A stretch of 64,000 nucleotides of DNA from positions 248,001 through 312,000 of the forward strand of contig NZ_VCHA01000003.1 in NCBI RefSeq assembly GCF_016597815.1, in the 5' to 3' direction. The notes below the pieces were generated by a model. That model worked only from the letters and a program-made list of their open reading frames with translations. It did not search any database and was not told the origin of the DNA. The DNA is from Marinobacter sp. DY40_1A1. GTDB lineage: Bacteria > Pseudomonadota > Gammaproteobacteria > Pseudomonadales > Oleiphilaceae. Positions 35,595 to 44,936 of the stretch are shown here, in pieces. Made by a program: the position numbers and the translations under genes. Each line of letters opens with the position of its first letter. Positions within the stretch are counted from its first letter, which is position 1.

Positions 35595-36578
35595 ATGTCC
35601 CATCTCAGCAAGCCTGTTGTAACTGTCCTTACTGCTCCCGGAGAGCAGGAGCCACCAGGAATGGATTCTCTTCGGGCTCGTGCCGAAGTGCGTTTCGCCA
35701 GTGACGAAGCAACCCTGCGAAGCACCTTGCCGGGTACTGATGTGATGATGGTGACAGATTTTAGAACCGAGGCGCTGGAGGCTGCCTGGGGCTGTGCGGA
35801 CAAATTGAGATGGATACACGCCACCAGCGCCGGGGTAGATGCGCTGATGTTCCCTGCCCTCACAAACAGCAGTGTGGTAGTCACTAACGCCAGAGGCATA
35901 TTTGACCGCACCATCGCTGAATATGTGCTTTGCACCATCCTGATGTTTGCCAAGGATTTTCCCGGCTCAATCCGCCTGCAAATGAAACACAAGTGGAAGC
36001 ATCGGGATACGGAAAGAGCAACAGGCAAGCAGGTTCTGGTAGTTGGTGCAGGCTCTATTGGCAGGCAGATTGGCCGCCTTGTTGCCGCTGCTGGAATGAA
36101 GCCCCACGGCATTGCCAGAACCGCCCGTACGGACGACCCGGATTTTGTAGCGGTTCATGGTAATGATGAGTTATACCACCAGCTGGAACTGGCCGATTAC
36201 GTGGTGATTGCTGCACCGCTGACGCCGCAAACTGAGGGGTTGTTTGACGAAAAAGCCTTCAAGGCCATGAAAAACACGGCGCGCCTGATTAACGTTGGCC
36301 GCGGCCCGATTGTAAAAACAGCCGATCTTATTGCTGCTCTGGAGAGTGGTGACATTGCTGGCGCCGGGCTTGATGTATTCGAGGAAGAGCCCTTACCGGA
36401 AGACCACCCGCTTTGGGACATGGAAAACGTCATCATGACGGCCCACATGGCCGGTGACTTTATCGGCTGGCATCGTGCGCTTACCGATCAGTTTCTTGAA
36501 AACTTTGATCGCTGGCACGGTGGTGAGGAACTGTTCAATCTGGTGGATAAAGAGCTGGGGTACGCGGGGAGCAAGTAG
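35595..36578 (+). CDS. D-2-hydroxyacid dehydrogenase
   Basis: A 327-residue NAD(P)-dependent oxidoreductase of the D-isomer hydroxyacid family. The Rossmann loop VVGAGSIGRQIG (about residues 150-161) is followed by the active-site Arg in NVGRGPIV (about 235), Glu in FEEEPLPEDHPLW and His in TAHMAGD (about 285). It reduces 2-keto acids such as glyoxylate or hydroxypyruvate; which one cannot be told. CGGAGG precedes the ATG. The gene ends just before copy B of the intergenic repeat. Confidence 0.9.
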   Translation: MSHLSKPVVTVLTAPGEQEPPGMDSLRARAEVRFASDEATLRSTLPGTDVMMVTDFRTEALEAAWGCADKLRWIHATSAGVDALMFPALTNSSVVVTNARGIFDRTIAEYVLCTILMFAKDFPGSIRLQMKHKWKHRDTERATGKQVLVVGAGSIGRQIGRLVAAAGMKPHGIARTARTDDPDFVAVHGNDELYHQLELADYVVIAAPLTPQTEGLFDEKAFKAMKNTARLINVGRGPIVKTADLIAALESGDIAGAGLDVFEEEPLPEDHPLWDMENVIMTAHMAGDFIGWHRALTDQFLENFDRWHGGEELFNLVDKELGYAGSK

Positions 36579-36602
36579 CCGACGTTCCCTCAAATGCCGG
36601 AT

Positions 36603-36705
36603 CGGGCGGGGGAGGTGTTCCTAAAACCGTGCGGAGCCATGGATGACGGAGCCGAGCTTACAGGGATGTATTCACACCGCATTTTGGGAACACCTCCCCT
36701 GCCCG
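36603..36705 (+). repeat. Intergenic stem-loop repeat, copy B
   Basis: Arms 36603-36626 and 36682-36705 are 24-bp inverted repeats with two mismatches. The 55-nt middle reads GTGCGGAGCCA, then a 15-nt insert, then GAGCTTACAGGGATG and TATTCACA. These core words match copy A at 29098-29195 in the opposite orientation. It sits between the convergent hydroxyacid dehydrogenase and response-regulator genes and may also act as a terminator. Confidence 0.85.
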
Positions 36706-36729
36706 GTCTCCTGACTTACTGGGTCTACC

Positions 36730-37395
36730 TCAGCTGCCAGACAACGACTGATCCGCTGGATCAATCTCCATCTGCTGTATCGCAATCACAGCCTGAGTGC
36801 GGTTACGAACCCCAAGCTTACGGAACACAGCTGTGATGTGAGCCTTGATCGTTGCCTCAGACACCTCAAGATCATAAGCAATCTGCTTGTTCAGAAGGCC
36901 TTCCGCCAGCATACCCAGAACGCGAAATTGTTGCGGGGTCAGTGACGCCAGCTTTTCAGAGAAGTCTGTGGTATCGGCATGCATGCGCTCAAGCTTGTCT
37001 GCTACACCTTCCGGCAGCCACACATCCCCCTCAAGAACAGCCCGTATAGCCTCGGTGATGGTGGGCAGCGGCGCCGACTTCGGAATAAAGCCAGACGCCC
37101 CATAGTCAATCGAGCGCCGCATTACCTGCAGTTGTTCCGACCCTGACACAACCACCACGGGTAGCCCGGGGTATTGTCCACGCATGAACACCAACCCCGA
37201 GAAACCGTGGGCACCCGGCATATTCAGATCAAGCAGGACCAGATCTGCATCCGGGTGCGAATCTACCGACGCCTGGAGTGCCTTGATGCTGTCAACTTCT
37301 ACTGTTTCCGCATCAGGTACCGCCTGACTGACCGCCTGTTTCAGGGCAGCCCGAAACAGCGGATGATCATCAGCGACGATAATTGTTTGTGTCAT
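36730..37395 (-). CDS. NarL/LuxR-type response regulator (ErdR-like)
   Basis: A 221-residue two-component response regulator. The receiver domain (about residues 1-120) has the acidic pair in VVADDHPLF and the phospho-acceptor Asp in VLLDLNMPG. The LuxR/NarL helix-turn-helix (about 150-215) reads LTPQQFRVLGMLAEG, then KQIAYDLEVSEATIKAHITA. It lies 40 bp downstream of acs on the same strand. In Pseudomonas the ErdR-type regulator activates acs, so a role in acetate/alcohol metabolism is likely (inference). No kinase gene is adjacent. Confidence 0.88.
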   Translation of the reverse strand: MTQTIIVADDHPLFRAALKQAVSQAVPDAETVEVDSIKALQASVDSHPDADLVLLDLNMPGAHGFSGLVFMRGQYPGLPVVVVSGSEQLQVMRRSIDYGASGFIPKSAPLPTITEAIRAVLEGDVWLPEGVADKLERMHADTTDFSEKLASLTPQQFRVLGMLAEGLLNKQIAYDLEVSEATIKAHITAVFRKLGVRNRTQAVIAIQQMEIDPADQSLSGS

Positions 37396-37435
37396 TAAAC
37401 CGATTCCTCACAGGTTTTCGGCCTGTTATCAGACC

Positions 37436-39385
37436 TTATTTAAACTCACGATTGCTGATCAGATCGTCCACTACACTCGGATCTGCAAGTGTGGATGTGT
37501 CTCCCAACTGGTCGTGCTCGTTAGCAGCAATCTTACGCAAAATCCGGCGCATAATTTTGCCTGACCGCGTTTTAGGCATGCCCGGCGCCCACTGGATAAC
37601 ATCCGGAGAGGCAATGGGGCCAATTTCCTTACGAACCCATTGTACCAGCTCTTTCTTGAGCTCATCTGAAGGCTCTTCACCCTGCATCAGAGTCACGTAA
37701 ACATACAGCCCCTGACCCTTTATGTCATGGGGGAAACCAACAACTGCGGCTTCTGCCACCTTGTCGTGGGCCACAAGGGCGCTTTCAACTTCAGCGGTGC
37801 CGAGGCGGTGCCCGGAAATATTAAGCACATCATCAACGCGGCCGGTAATCCAGTAATACCCGTCTTCATCTCTGCGTGCGCCATCTTCGGAAAAGTACAT
37901 TCCGGGGTAGGCACTGAAATAGGTTCGGATAAAGCGCTCATGGTCACCATAGATCGTGCGCATCTGCCCAGGCCAGCTGTCCAGAATAACCAGGTTACCA
38001 TCAGCTTTTCCTTCTAGCAGATTCCCTTCGTTGTCCATCAGGCCCGGCTTCACGCCAAAGAAAGGTACGGTCGCGGAGCCCGGTTTCAAATCAACGGCGC
38101 CGGGTAGTGGCGCAATCAAAATGCCGCCGGTTTCCGTTTGCCACCAGGTATCCACGATCGGGCATTGGCTGTTGCCGATTACACGGTGGTACCATTCCCA
38201 GGCTTCCGGGTTTATGGGTTCGCCCACAGAACCCAGCAACTTCAGGCTCTTGCGCGTTGTACCCGCCATGCAGGCTTCGCCTTCGGCCATCAGTGCCCGA
38301 ATAGCCGTTGGCGCTGTGTACAGGATGTTGACCTGGTGCTTGTCTACAACCTGGCCCATACGTGAGCTGTCCGGGTAGTTGGGAACGCCTTCAAACAGAA
38401 GCGATGTTGCACCGTTACACAGAGGCCCATAAAGAATGTAACTATGGCCTGTTACCCAGCCAAAGTCTGCGGTGCACCAGTAAACATCACCATCTTTGTA
38501 ATCAAACACATACTCATGCGTCATGGAGGCGTATACGAGATAGCCACCGGTAGTATGCAAAACACCTTTGGGGGCGCCAGTAGACCCTGAGGTGTAGAGC
38601 ATGAACAAAGGATCTTCCGCATTCATTGGCTCTGGCGGGCAGTCAGCGGATGCGGTTGCCATCAAATCTTCATAGCGCACATCCCGGCCATCACTCCAGG
38701 GCAGATCTTTGTTTCCTGTGCGGCTGACAACCACAACCTTCTCAACGGCCGCGCCTTCCCTGTCTTTCAGGGCAGCATCCACGTTCTTTTTCAGTGGCAC
38801 CTTGCGACCACCGCGGAGCCCTTCATCGGCAGTAACAACAAAGCGCGACTTGCCGTTCACAATTCGGGCACCCAATGCTTCGGGCGAGAAGCCCCCAAAA
38901 ACAACTGAATGGATAGCACCAATACGGGTACAGGCCAGCATGGCCACGGCGGTTTCAACAATCATTGGCATATAAATCGTGACAACATCACCTTTTTTTA
39001 CGCCAAGGCTTTTAAGTACGTTAGCAAACTTGCTGGTTTCTTCGTGCAACTCGCGATAACTGACATGACGGGATTCGGCTGGGTCGTCGCCTTCAAAAAT
39101 AATGGCCGTCTGATCGCCGCGGGTTTCAAGATGTCGATCCAGGCAGTTTGCAGAAGCATTCAACTCACCATCTTCAAACCACTTGATGGAAACGTTTTCA
39201 GGGTCGAATGTGGTGTTCTTGACTTTGGTGTAGGGCTTGATCCAGTCAATTCGCTTTCCATGCTCTCCCCAGAACGCATCCGGATCTGCGATGGACTGAC
39301 GATACATTTCGTCATACTGCTCCCGGTTTACCAAGGCCCGTTTGGCCACTTCCGGGCTTACCGGATAAAGGTTTTTATCAGTCAT
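37436..39385 (-). CDS. acs: Acetyl-CoA synthetase
   Basis: A 649-residue enzyme making acetyl-CoA from acetate, ATP and CoA. The AMP-binding motif [15 protein letters not shown] (about residues 262-276), the WWQTETGG core, [16 protein letters not shown] and the C-terminal [10 protein letters not shown] with the acetylatable Lys are all present. Length matches Acs. GGGGAG precedes the ATG. It is followed by the response-regulator gene, which may control it. Confidence 0.97.
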   Translation of the reverse strand: MTDKNLYPVSPEVAKRALVNREQYDEMYRQSIADPDAFWGEHGKRIDWIKPYTKVKNTTFDPENVSIKWFEDGELNASANCLDRHLETRGDQTAIIFEGDDPAESRHVSYRELHEETSKFANVLKSLGVKKGDVVTIYMPMIVETAVAMLACTRIGAIHSVVFGGFSPEALGARIVNGKSRFVVTADEGLRGGRKVPLKKNVDAALKDREGAAVEKVVVVSRTGNKDLPWSDGRDVRYEDLMATASADCPPEPMNAEDPLFMLYTSGSTGAPKGVLHTTGGYLVYASMTHEYVFDYKDGDVYWCTADFGWVTGHSYILYGPLCNGATSLLFEGVPNYPDSSRMGQVVDKHQVNILYTAPTAIRALMAEGEACMAGTTRKSLKLLGSVGEPINPEAWEWYHRVIGNSQCPIVDTWWQTETGGILIAPLPGAVDLKPGSATVPFFGVKPGLMDNEGNLLEGKADGNLVILDSWPGQMRTIYGDHERFIRTYFSAYPGMYFSEDGARRDEDGYYWITGRVDDVLNISGHRLGTAEVESALVAHDKVAEAAVVGFPHDIKGQGLYVYVTLMQGEEPSDELKKELVQWVRKEIGPIASPDVIQWAPGMPKTRSGKIMRRILRKIAANEHDQLGDTSTLADPSVVDDLISNREFK

Positions 39386-39528
39386 AGTGCTCCCCTTTGA
39401 TCAGAGTTTGTTGTCATTGTCGATTTTGTCAATCCAGAGCGGTAGGGCGTGCAGGCCCTGCGGACACATAGCCGTAGTTCAACATGTGAGCTACCACACA
39501 ATGAATTAGACTAACGTCCTAACGTACT

Positions 39529-39552
39529 TGAACTTTTAGCTTAAAAAGTTCA
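39529..39552. repeat. Palindrome upstream of acs
   Basis: TGAACTTTT (39529-39537) and its complement AAAAGTTCA (39544-39552) flank a 6-nt centre about 145 bp before the acs start codon. It could be an operator or part of a promoter; no further support. Confidence 0.35.
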
Positions 39553-39609
39553 GTAACCTGCAAGAATTCAAGGGTAATTTCCAAACAGTATGGGCTTCAA
39601 ATTAAAGGC

Positions 39610-39655
39610 GGCCCTACTTCCCGGGGAGGTAAACCAGCCCCCGTTTAATAGGGCC
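39610..39655 (-). terminator. Hairpin after the fatty acyl-CoA reductase gene
   Basis: An outer GGCCCTA/TAGGGCC stem encloses an inner CGGGG/CCCCGG stem. Read on the minus strand it is followed by GCCTTTAATTT, a modest T-rich end. It lies just after the stop of the reductase gene. Confidence 0.55.
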
Positions 39656-39663
39656 AGATAAAA

Positions 39664-41175
39664 TCACGCAGCTTTCTTTCGTCCCCGGGAACTCCGTGGA
39701 CCACGGGCTTTTTTCGCACTAAGTGCGTACCGGTTCAGGCCAGCCAGGTGAATCTTGCGTAAATATACTGCCCAATCAATCTGGCGGGCATCCACAGGAA
39801 ACAATGCCTTATCTACCTCCCCCATGCGCGTGGCCAAAGCCAGAAGCTCGTCATTGCGGAAGATATAATCCGGGGCAGTGTAAAAGCCGAAAATGGTTGC
39901 CAGTGAACGAGTGGTGTCAAGGTTTTGCAAGACCTTAAGCTCGCGCCCCTGCCCCAACAGCCCCTTCATGCGGCTTGCCATACTCAATGGAATACGGGCA
40001 CCGCCCACCAAGGCATCGAACAAAGCGCGATTTACTGCAATGAAGGGTTTGACGGGCCGACGGTAAAACAGGTTTGGGTAGGCAGCGTAGTTGGTCTTGG
40101 CTTCCGCCAGCAGATGATCAATGAACGCACCCACAGACACCGGGTTGGAACTGCCACTGCAACACTGGTAGATCCTCGACTCCGGCGGCTCGCTCAGTGC
40201 TTCAGCCACCGCAAGAATGATGGAGTTTGCAACCAGATCAACGGGAATAACATCAACAATGCCAGAGCGCTTGCCGGGGAAGAGGGTTACTTTTTCCCGA
40301 GCGTAAGCAAGAATGATGGCATCCGCCACTTTTACACCTTCAATCCAGCCAGGCGCTGGCTCTTCCAGAGCGCTTTCAATTATGGACGGGCGTACAATGG
40401 TAAGGGAGCGACCCTTCAGTGCTTTCATTAGCAGCTGCTCGCCCAGCCATTTAGTAAAGGTATAGGTGTCACTCCAGCCGTATCGGTTTGCCTCACGGAT
40501 CCCCAGGTCTACAAGCTTGCGCTCCAGCATTTTGCCGGTATAGCGCGAACGCACATCTACGATGCTGTCGTTAAGCACCCGGATCAGCTCTTCTATTTCA
40601 TAGTAGCCTGAGGCGCTGCGGGGAATATCCTCACCCGCAGGCTTAATTACCGATTCGGTAACCTGGCCGGAGTTCATTCCGTTTACATAGCAGGTTGAAA
40701 CCTGAACAACCGCAAGGTTGGGGTTCAGTTGCGCCAGCTCCGCAATGTTTTCCAGACACAAGGTATTGATCGTTAGTGCCTTGTCGAGCTCTTCGCGAAA
40801 GTTGACACTGGCAGCGGAATTAACGACCGCATCGATGCTGTCAGCCAGCTTTTGAAGGGCCTCGGGCTGCAGACCAAAACCGGGTTCAGTTACCTCTCCT
40901 GTGACACAGTGCAGGCGCTCTTCCAGAAACGACTCGAACGCTTCGTTGTCCTCCTGACGCAAACGATCAAACACAGACGAGGTGGCAATTTCCTGGAGGA
41001 ATCGACTACGGGCATCAGGGTTCTGCTTATTGCCCCGTATCAGAAGATGTATACCACCAATATCAGGCACCGCCCGAATCAGTTTTTCCAGAACAACCTT
41101 GCCCAGGAACCCCGTGGTGCCGGTAATCAGAACATGCTTGCCTCGCAGTTGCTCAAGTACCTTGGACGAAGACAT
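39664..41175 (-). CDS. Fatty acyl-CoA reductase (alcohol-forming, wax-ester pathway)
   Basis: A 503-residue reductase that takes fatty acyl-CoA (or aldehyde) to fatty alcohol with NADPH. The N-terminal Rossmann domain opens with LRGKHVLITGTTGFLGKVVL; a Tyr/Lys pair lies in YTFTKWLGEQLL and the phrase CYVNG precedes it. The C-terminal sterile-like domain follows. The sequence resembles the Marinobacter alcohol-forming reductase along its whole length, as I recall it. The frame is open to 41319, but ATG 41175 has AAAGGAAG about 6 nt upstream and gives the family N-terminus. The product alcohol would feed wax ester synthase, which is not in this window. The C-terminus is basic. Confidence 0.93.
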   Translation of the reverse strand: MSSSKVLEQLRGKHVLITGTTGFLGKVVLEKLIRAVPDIGGIHLLIRGNKQNPDARSRFLQEIATSSVFDRLRQEDNEAFESFLEERLHCVTGEVTEPGFGLQPEALQKLADSIDAVVNSAASVNFREELDKALTINTLCLENIAELAQLNPNLAVVQVSTCYVNGMNSGQVTESVIKPAGEDIPRSASGYYEIEELIRVLNDSIVDVRSRYTGKMLERKLVDLGIREANRYGWSDTYTFTKWLGEQLLMKALKGRSLTIVRPSIIESALEEPAPGWIEGVKVADAIILAYAREKVTLFPGKRSGIVDVIPVDLVANSIILAVAEALSEPPESRIYQCCSGSSNPVSVGAFIDHLLAEAKTNYAAYPNLFYRRPVKPFIAVNRALFDALVGGARIPLSMASRMKGLLGQGRELKVLQNLDTTRSLATIFGFYTAPDYIFRNDELLALATRMGEVDKALFPVDARQIDWAVYLRKIHLAGLNRYALSAKKARGPRSSRGRKKAA

Positions 41176-41397
41176 TCCAGCTTCCTTTGTTTGGTTTACG
41201 ATAACGAAAATTCCTTTTTCATGATTTCCTGCAGCTCCCAATACTTGCACAAGAATCATGGCAGTGTGGTGACAAACCGCAAGGTTATCACCAAAACTCA
41301 CGCAACAGCGCCAGCACAAAATGCTGCTCTACAAACGCCCCGGAAGAAATAGCGAATTAGCCGACATGTTCCCGTACTCGCACCCAAGCAACCTTGC

Positions 41398-42726
41398 TCA
41401 GGCGCCACTGCCTTCTTCATCAACCAAAGACCGTAGCAATTGGCTCAGTGAAATACCGGAAGGCTGTTCTTTCAAAACTCTAACCAGGTTTTCCTGATCA
41501 CCAAAACTGATGCGATCATAAAATGGCTCGGGGAGTACCGGCTGAGGGAGACTCTGCGCAAGAGCACTGCTATCACCAGGGGTCATATCTGTGTCGGGTG
41601 GCGAAATTTCTTCCGCCAAATGCCTGAGGTGCGCTGCGAGATGTTCACGTTGCTCCCGATTCAGGCCTTCCCAGGCAATAGCACTCAGCCCGGTCTGGAT
41701 AATCTCAATAGTGTCGTTGTCGGGCGTGCGCCCCAGCAAGGCAAACAGGCGCATAAAAACGTCATAGCGCAGCATGGCGTTATCACTTACCGGCCCAAGC
41801 ACTGCTTCCAGCTCAGCAACAGCCTTCAGGCAGCGATCCCGGGGGCTGACCGATGGCTTTGTTACTTCCGGCTTCTGCTCACGGGTCTGCTGACGCTTCG
41901 AAACGGAATGCCAATAGGCAGCTATACCCGCTTTGCGCACAGGGAGTTGCGTGAGTCGCACCTCAAGCATGTCCGCCAATGTACCGAACTGTCGGCACGA
42001 CGGGTCAGACTGTGGCAAGAGTGCAACCGGCTTCTGATTCAATACTGATTGGCGCAGTGTCTCATCGCGCCATATTCCGCCCATGTAATGCAGGGAGCAC
42101 TCAAGGTGACGACGCGCGGCGGCATCGAGGCGTTGAAACACCGAGCGCGCCTGACTGGCACCCTGCGCCATATTGATCAACACACTGGGCGTTCGTTTAT
42201 AGCCACGGCGCCTCAATACCTTGATCAGGGAAAAGGCGTCTGTCAGAGAGGCTGGGTCTGGCGTTACCACCACACAGGCCAGTTCCGCAGCTGCAATCAT
42301 GTGCAAACCAGTCGGCTGAAGACCAGCTGCGGTATCCGTTATCACGTAGTCATAGCGTCGTTCCAGCATTGAAAGCGCACGCAGAATGCGGAAGCTGTCC
42401 TCGGGTGCCATATCCATGCATTCCTGGACACCGGACGCCCCGGGCAGGATATGCAAGCCGTAACTCACCTCCAGAAGTGTGTCTTCCAGACGGCATTCAC
42501 CGGCAACCACATGCGCCAGTGTGCGCTCGGGGTACAGCCCCAGCATAATGCTTACATTGGCAAGATCTGTATCACCGTCCAAAAGCAGTACACGTTTATC
42601 TTGGCGCGCCAACGTGAGCGCCAAATTCAGCGCAACAGATGTCTTCCCCACTCCACCCTTGCCGCCAGTTATGGCGATGGTTCTGGGCGGGTTAGCTTTG
42701 CGTATTGGTGATTGCTGAGCACTCAT
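41398..42726 (-). CDS. MinD/FlhG-like P-loop ATPase with C-terminal extension
   Basis: A 442-residue protein. The first ~265 residues are a MinD/ParA-type ATPase: deviant Walker A ITGGKGGVGKTSVALNLA (about residues 19-36), a switch DGDTDLAN, and DYVITDTAAG as Walker B. It looks closest to FlhG. The last ~170 residues form an extra helical region of no recognised family. No flagellar genes surround it, so it is an orphan; a role in positioning or coordinating another machine is only a guess. The gene is divergent from the HDOD-kinase gene and 222 bp upstream of the reductase gene. Confidence 0.8.
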   Translation of the reverse strand: MSAQQSPIRKANPPRTIAITGGKGGVGKTSVALNLALTLARQDKRVLLLDGDTDLANVSIMLGLYPERTLAHVVAGECRLEDTLLEVSYGLHILPGASGVQECMDMAPEDSFRILRALSMLERRYDYVITDTAAGLQPTGLHMIAAAELACVVVTPDPASLTDAFSLIKVLRRRGYKRTPSVLINMAQGASQARSVFQRLDAAARRHLECSLHYMGGIWRDETLRQSVLNQKPVALLPQSDPSCRQFGTLADMLEVRLTQLPVRKAGIAAYWHSVSKRQQTREQKPEVTKPSVSPRDRCLKAVAELEAVLGPVSDNAMLRYDVFMRLFALLGRTPDNDTIEIIQTGLSAIAWEGLNREQREHLAAHLRHLAEEISPPDTDMTPGDSSALAQSLPQPVLPEPFYDRISFGDQENLVRVLKEQPSGISLSQLLRSLVDEEGSGA

Positions 42727-42930
42727 GGCGGACGACCTTACATCCTTGCAGGAACAACAAACGGCACATTAACCTGTAAAAATTGTACACACATCACGTT
42801 CCAATGAATATGCCGATCAAAAAAAGTACAGTTGATGTTTAAACTTCCCGACTTTTTGACTAAGCTCGACTACTAATAAAAATGAACACAGTTTCATAAT
42901 GTGATTTCAGCGCGCTCTACAGGCAAGCCT

Positions 42931-44913
42931 ATGAATACAGTTCCCGACCTCCAGCTCCCGAGCCTTCCGGAAGTCACCCTGCGCGCGCTTGAAGCCTGCC
43001 ACCGGGATGACAACTATCGTGCTATCAGCGAAATCGTCGCATCGGATACCGCCCTGGTGGTTCGAATTCTTGCCTTGGCCAATTCCGCTCTCTATGGCCC
43101 CACCCCCGGAATACGATCCATTGATCAGGCATTAATGCGCCTTGGAACACGACGTTTCAAAACACTGATACTGACCGTCGCCCTCCGCCAGGTACTTTTT
43201 GACTTGGGCGGTGGCGCCTGGCAACAGTTGCGGGATTTCTGGCGACATGCGCTGACTACAGCACTTACGGCTCGTGCTCTGGCAACCCTGACCCGCTATC
43301 CGGAAGCCGATGAAGCCTTCATGCTCGGTATGCTTCACAACATCGGCGAACTTATCGCAATAAAGACGCCTGATATGGAGGCGCGGCAAGAATTCATGAA
43401 TCGTCAGTCCGAGATCGCAGCAGAGCTGGTTACCTCCTGGGGCTTGGGGTCAATGGCAGCAGATGCCATGCGCTATCAACAGGCGTTACCCTCAGAGTTA
43501 CGGGACGCAGGGCATCTGGTAAAAGTTATCAGTCTCTCCACCCGCCTCGCCTTGTCCGATTCTGCCGGCATTGCAGCCGCGGGCACCATGTTCGGACTCA
43601 GCGAAGACTTGGTCCGTGAAGTCAACCGGCGCATCAACCTGGACGTTTCCCAAATGGCAGAGTCTATGGGAATTCCGCTAATCAACAGCTACAGCGCCGA
43701 GCCCGCATCAAAAAAACTCCGTCAGACCGTATTGCGACAGGCCATTGCGCAGCAAGCTCTTGGCTTTGCAGATTTGGCCGGCACCAGTGGCGCTATTCTT
43801 GCGGAAACTGTCAGTAGCCTTACGCTGATTACCGGGCTGCCTGCACTGTGCTTTGGGCTCGACGATGACAGCCTTGTACTTCTGTCAGGCACCGCAGGGG
43901 ACAACCCGCGCCTGGTTATAAACGCACAAGCCGGTGGCAGTGCCTTGAGTGAGGCTTTTGCATCGAGAACGCAGGTCAGCCTGAGTGGGCGCACGCCAAA
44001 CGTGCTCGACAACCAGCTTTTATCTCTGCTCAGAACCCCATCACTAACCGCTGTTCCCGTGATTACAGGTAATCGTTGCCCCGGCGTATTTGTGCTGGGC
44101 ACCGATGGCAAGACACCCGATACATCTGCAGAGCTGGTAAATCTTTTTGTCCAAAAACTTTCCGCGACACTTCAGGACAAAAGCGCTTCCCTGGAGATCA
44201 GCACAGAGGAAGCAGACCTGAATCGCCAGATCGCGCTGGAAAAACTGCACAGGCAAGTGCATGAAATCAGCAATCCTCTGACCATCATTCGCCAGTACAT
44301 CCACCAACTCAAAAGCCGGCTTAGCGATCAGGAAATGCAGGGAGAACTGGATGTCGTGCGGGATGAAATAGATCGGGCAGGCAATTTGCTGCTGCAACTC
44401 ACCCACACCACAACCCGTGATATTGGCGACGGAACAGCCGATCTGAACGCAGAGATATCAAGCCTCGCCCGCGTACTGGAAGACAGCCTTTTCAGCGACG
44501 GCAACCTGCATTTGAACGTGCTACTGTGTAACACTCAAACGTTAGTTAACGCTGGCCCGCCTGCCATCCGCCAGATCCTTATCAATCTGGTCAGGAATGC
44601 TGCTGAAAGCATGTGTGAGACCGGCGGAACCGTTACAATCAAGACTTCGGCCCCGGTTTGGCAAGGGCATAGCAACTGGGTTGAGATGGTAGTGACCGAC
44701 ACGGGTGCCGGCATTCCCGAGAGTTTACGAAAAGCCCTGTTTACACCGGGAAAGACCACAAAAGGAGAAGGCCACAGCGGTTTGGGCCTTAGCATTGTGA
44801 AACAACTTGTTGATGACATGGAGGGCATCATTGCTTGTCATACGGGGCAGGAAGGAACCACCTTCCGACTGCTGCTGCCTGCGACTAGCCACGAAGACAC
44901 CAAGACCGACTGA
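42931..44913 (+). CDS. HDOD domain-histidine kinase fusion
   Basis: A 660-residue signalling protein. The N-terminal HDOD domain (about residues 6-200; PDLQLPSLPEVTLRALEACHRDD, then SIDQALMRLGTRR) is followed by a GAF-like middle region (about 270-420). A C-terminal histidine kinase core (about 440-655) has the phospho-acceptor His in HEISNPLTIIRQYIHQL, N box NLVRNAAES, G1 DTGAGIP and G2 GHSGLGLSIV. It has no membrane segment, so it is cytosolic. The ATG at 42931 was preferred to a GTG at 42901. The REC-PAS-GGDEF-EAL gene lies 23 bp downstream and is its likely partner. Confidence 0.9.
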   Translation: MNTVPDLQLPSLPEVTLRALEACHRDDNYRAISEIVASDTALVVRILALANSALYGPTPGIRSIDQALMRLGTRRFKTLILTVALRQVLFDLGGGAWQQLRDFWRHALTTALTARALATLTRYPEADEAFMLGMLHNIGELIAIKTPDMEARQEFMNRQSEIAAELVTSWGLGSMAADAMRYQQALPSELRDAGHLVKVISLSTRLALSDSAGIAAAGTMFGLSEDLVREVNRRINLDVSQMAESMGIPLINSYSAEPASKKLRQTVLRQAIAQQALGFADLAGTSGAILAETVSSLTLITGLPALCFGLDDDSLVLLSGTAGDNPRLVINAQAGGSALSEAFASRTQVSLSGRTPNVLDNQLLSLLRTPSLTAVPVITGNRCPGVFVLGTDGKTPDTSAELVNLFVQKLSATLQDKSASLEISTEEADLNRQIALEKLHRQVHEISNPLTIIRQYIHQLKSRLSDQEMQGELDVVRDEIDRAGNLLLQLTHTTTRDIGDGTADLNAEISSLARVLEDSLFSDGNLHLNVLLCNTQTLVNAGPPAIRQILINLVRNAAESMCETGGTVTIKTSAPVWQGHSNWVEMVVTDTGAGIPESLRKALFTPGKTTKGEGHSGLGLSIVKQLVDDMEGIIACHTGQEGTTFRLLLPATSHEDTKTD

Positions 44914-44936
44914 CGAACGATAGCGGATCCAGAGCA

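Noticed and set aside
41176-41319. 48-residue N-terminal extension of the fatty acyl-CoA reductase
   Set aside because: Cys-rich and unlike the family; the ATG at 41175 has a clear ribosome site and the expected first residues.
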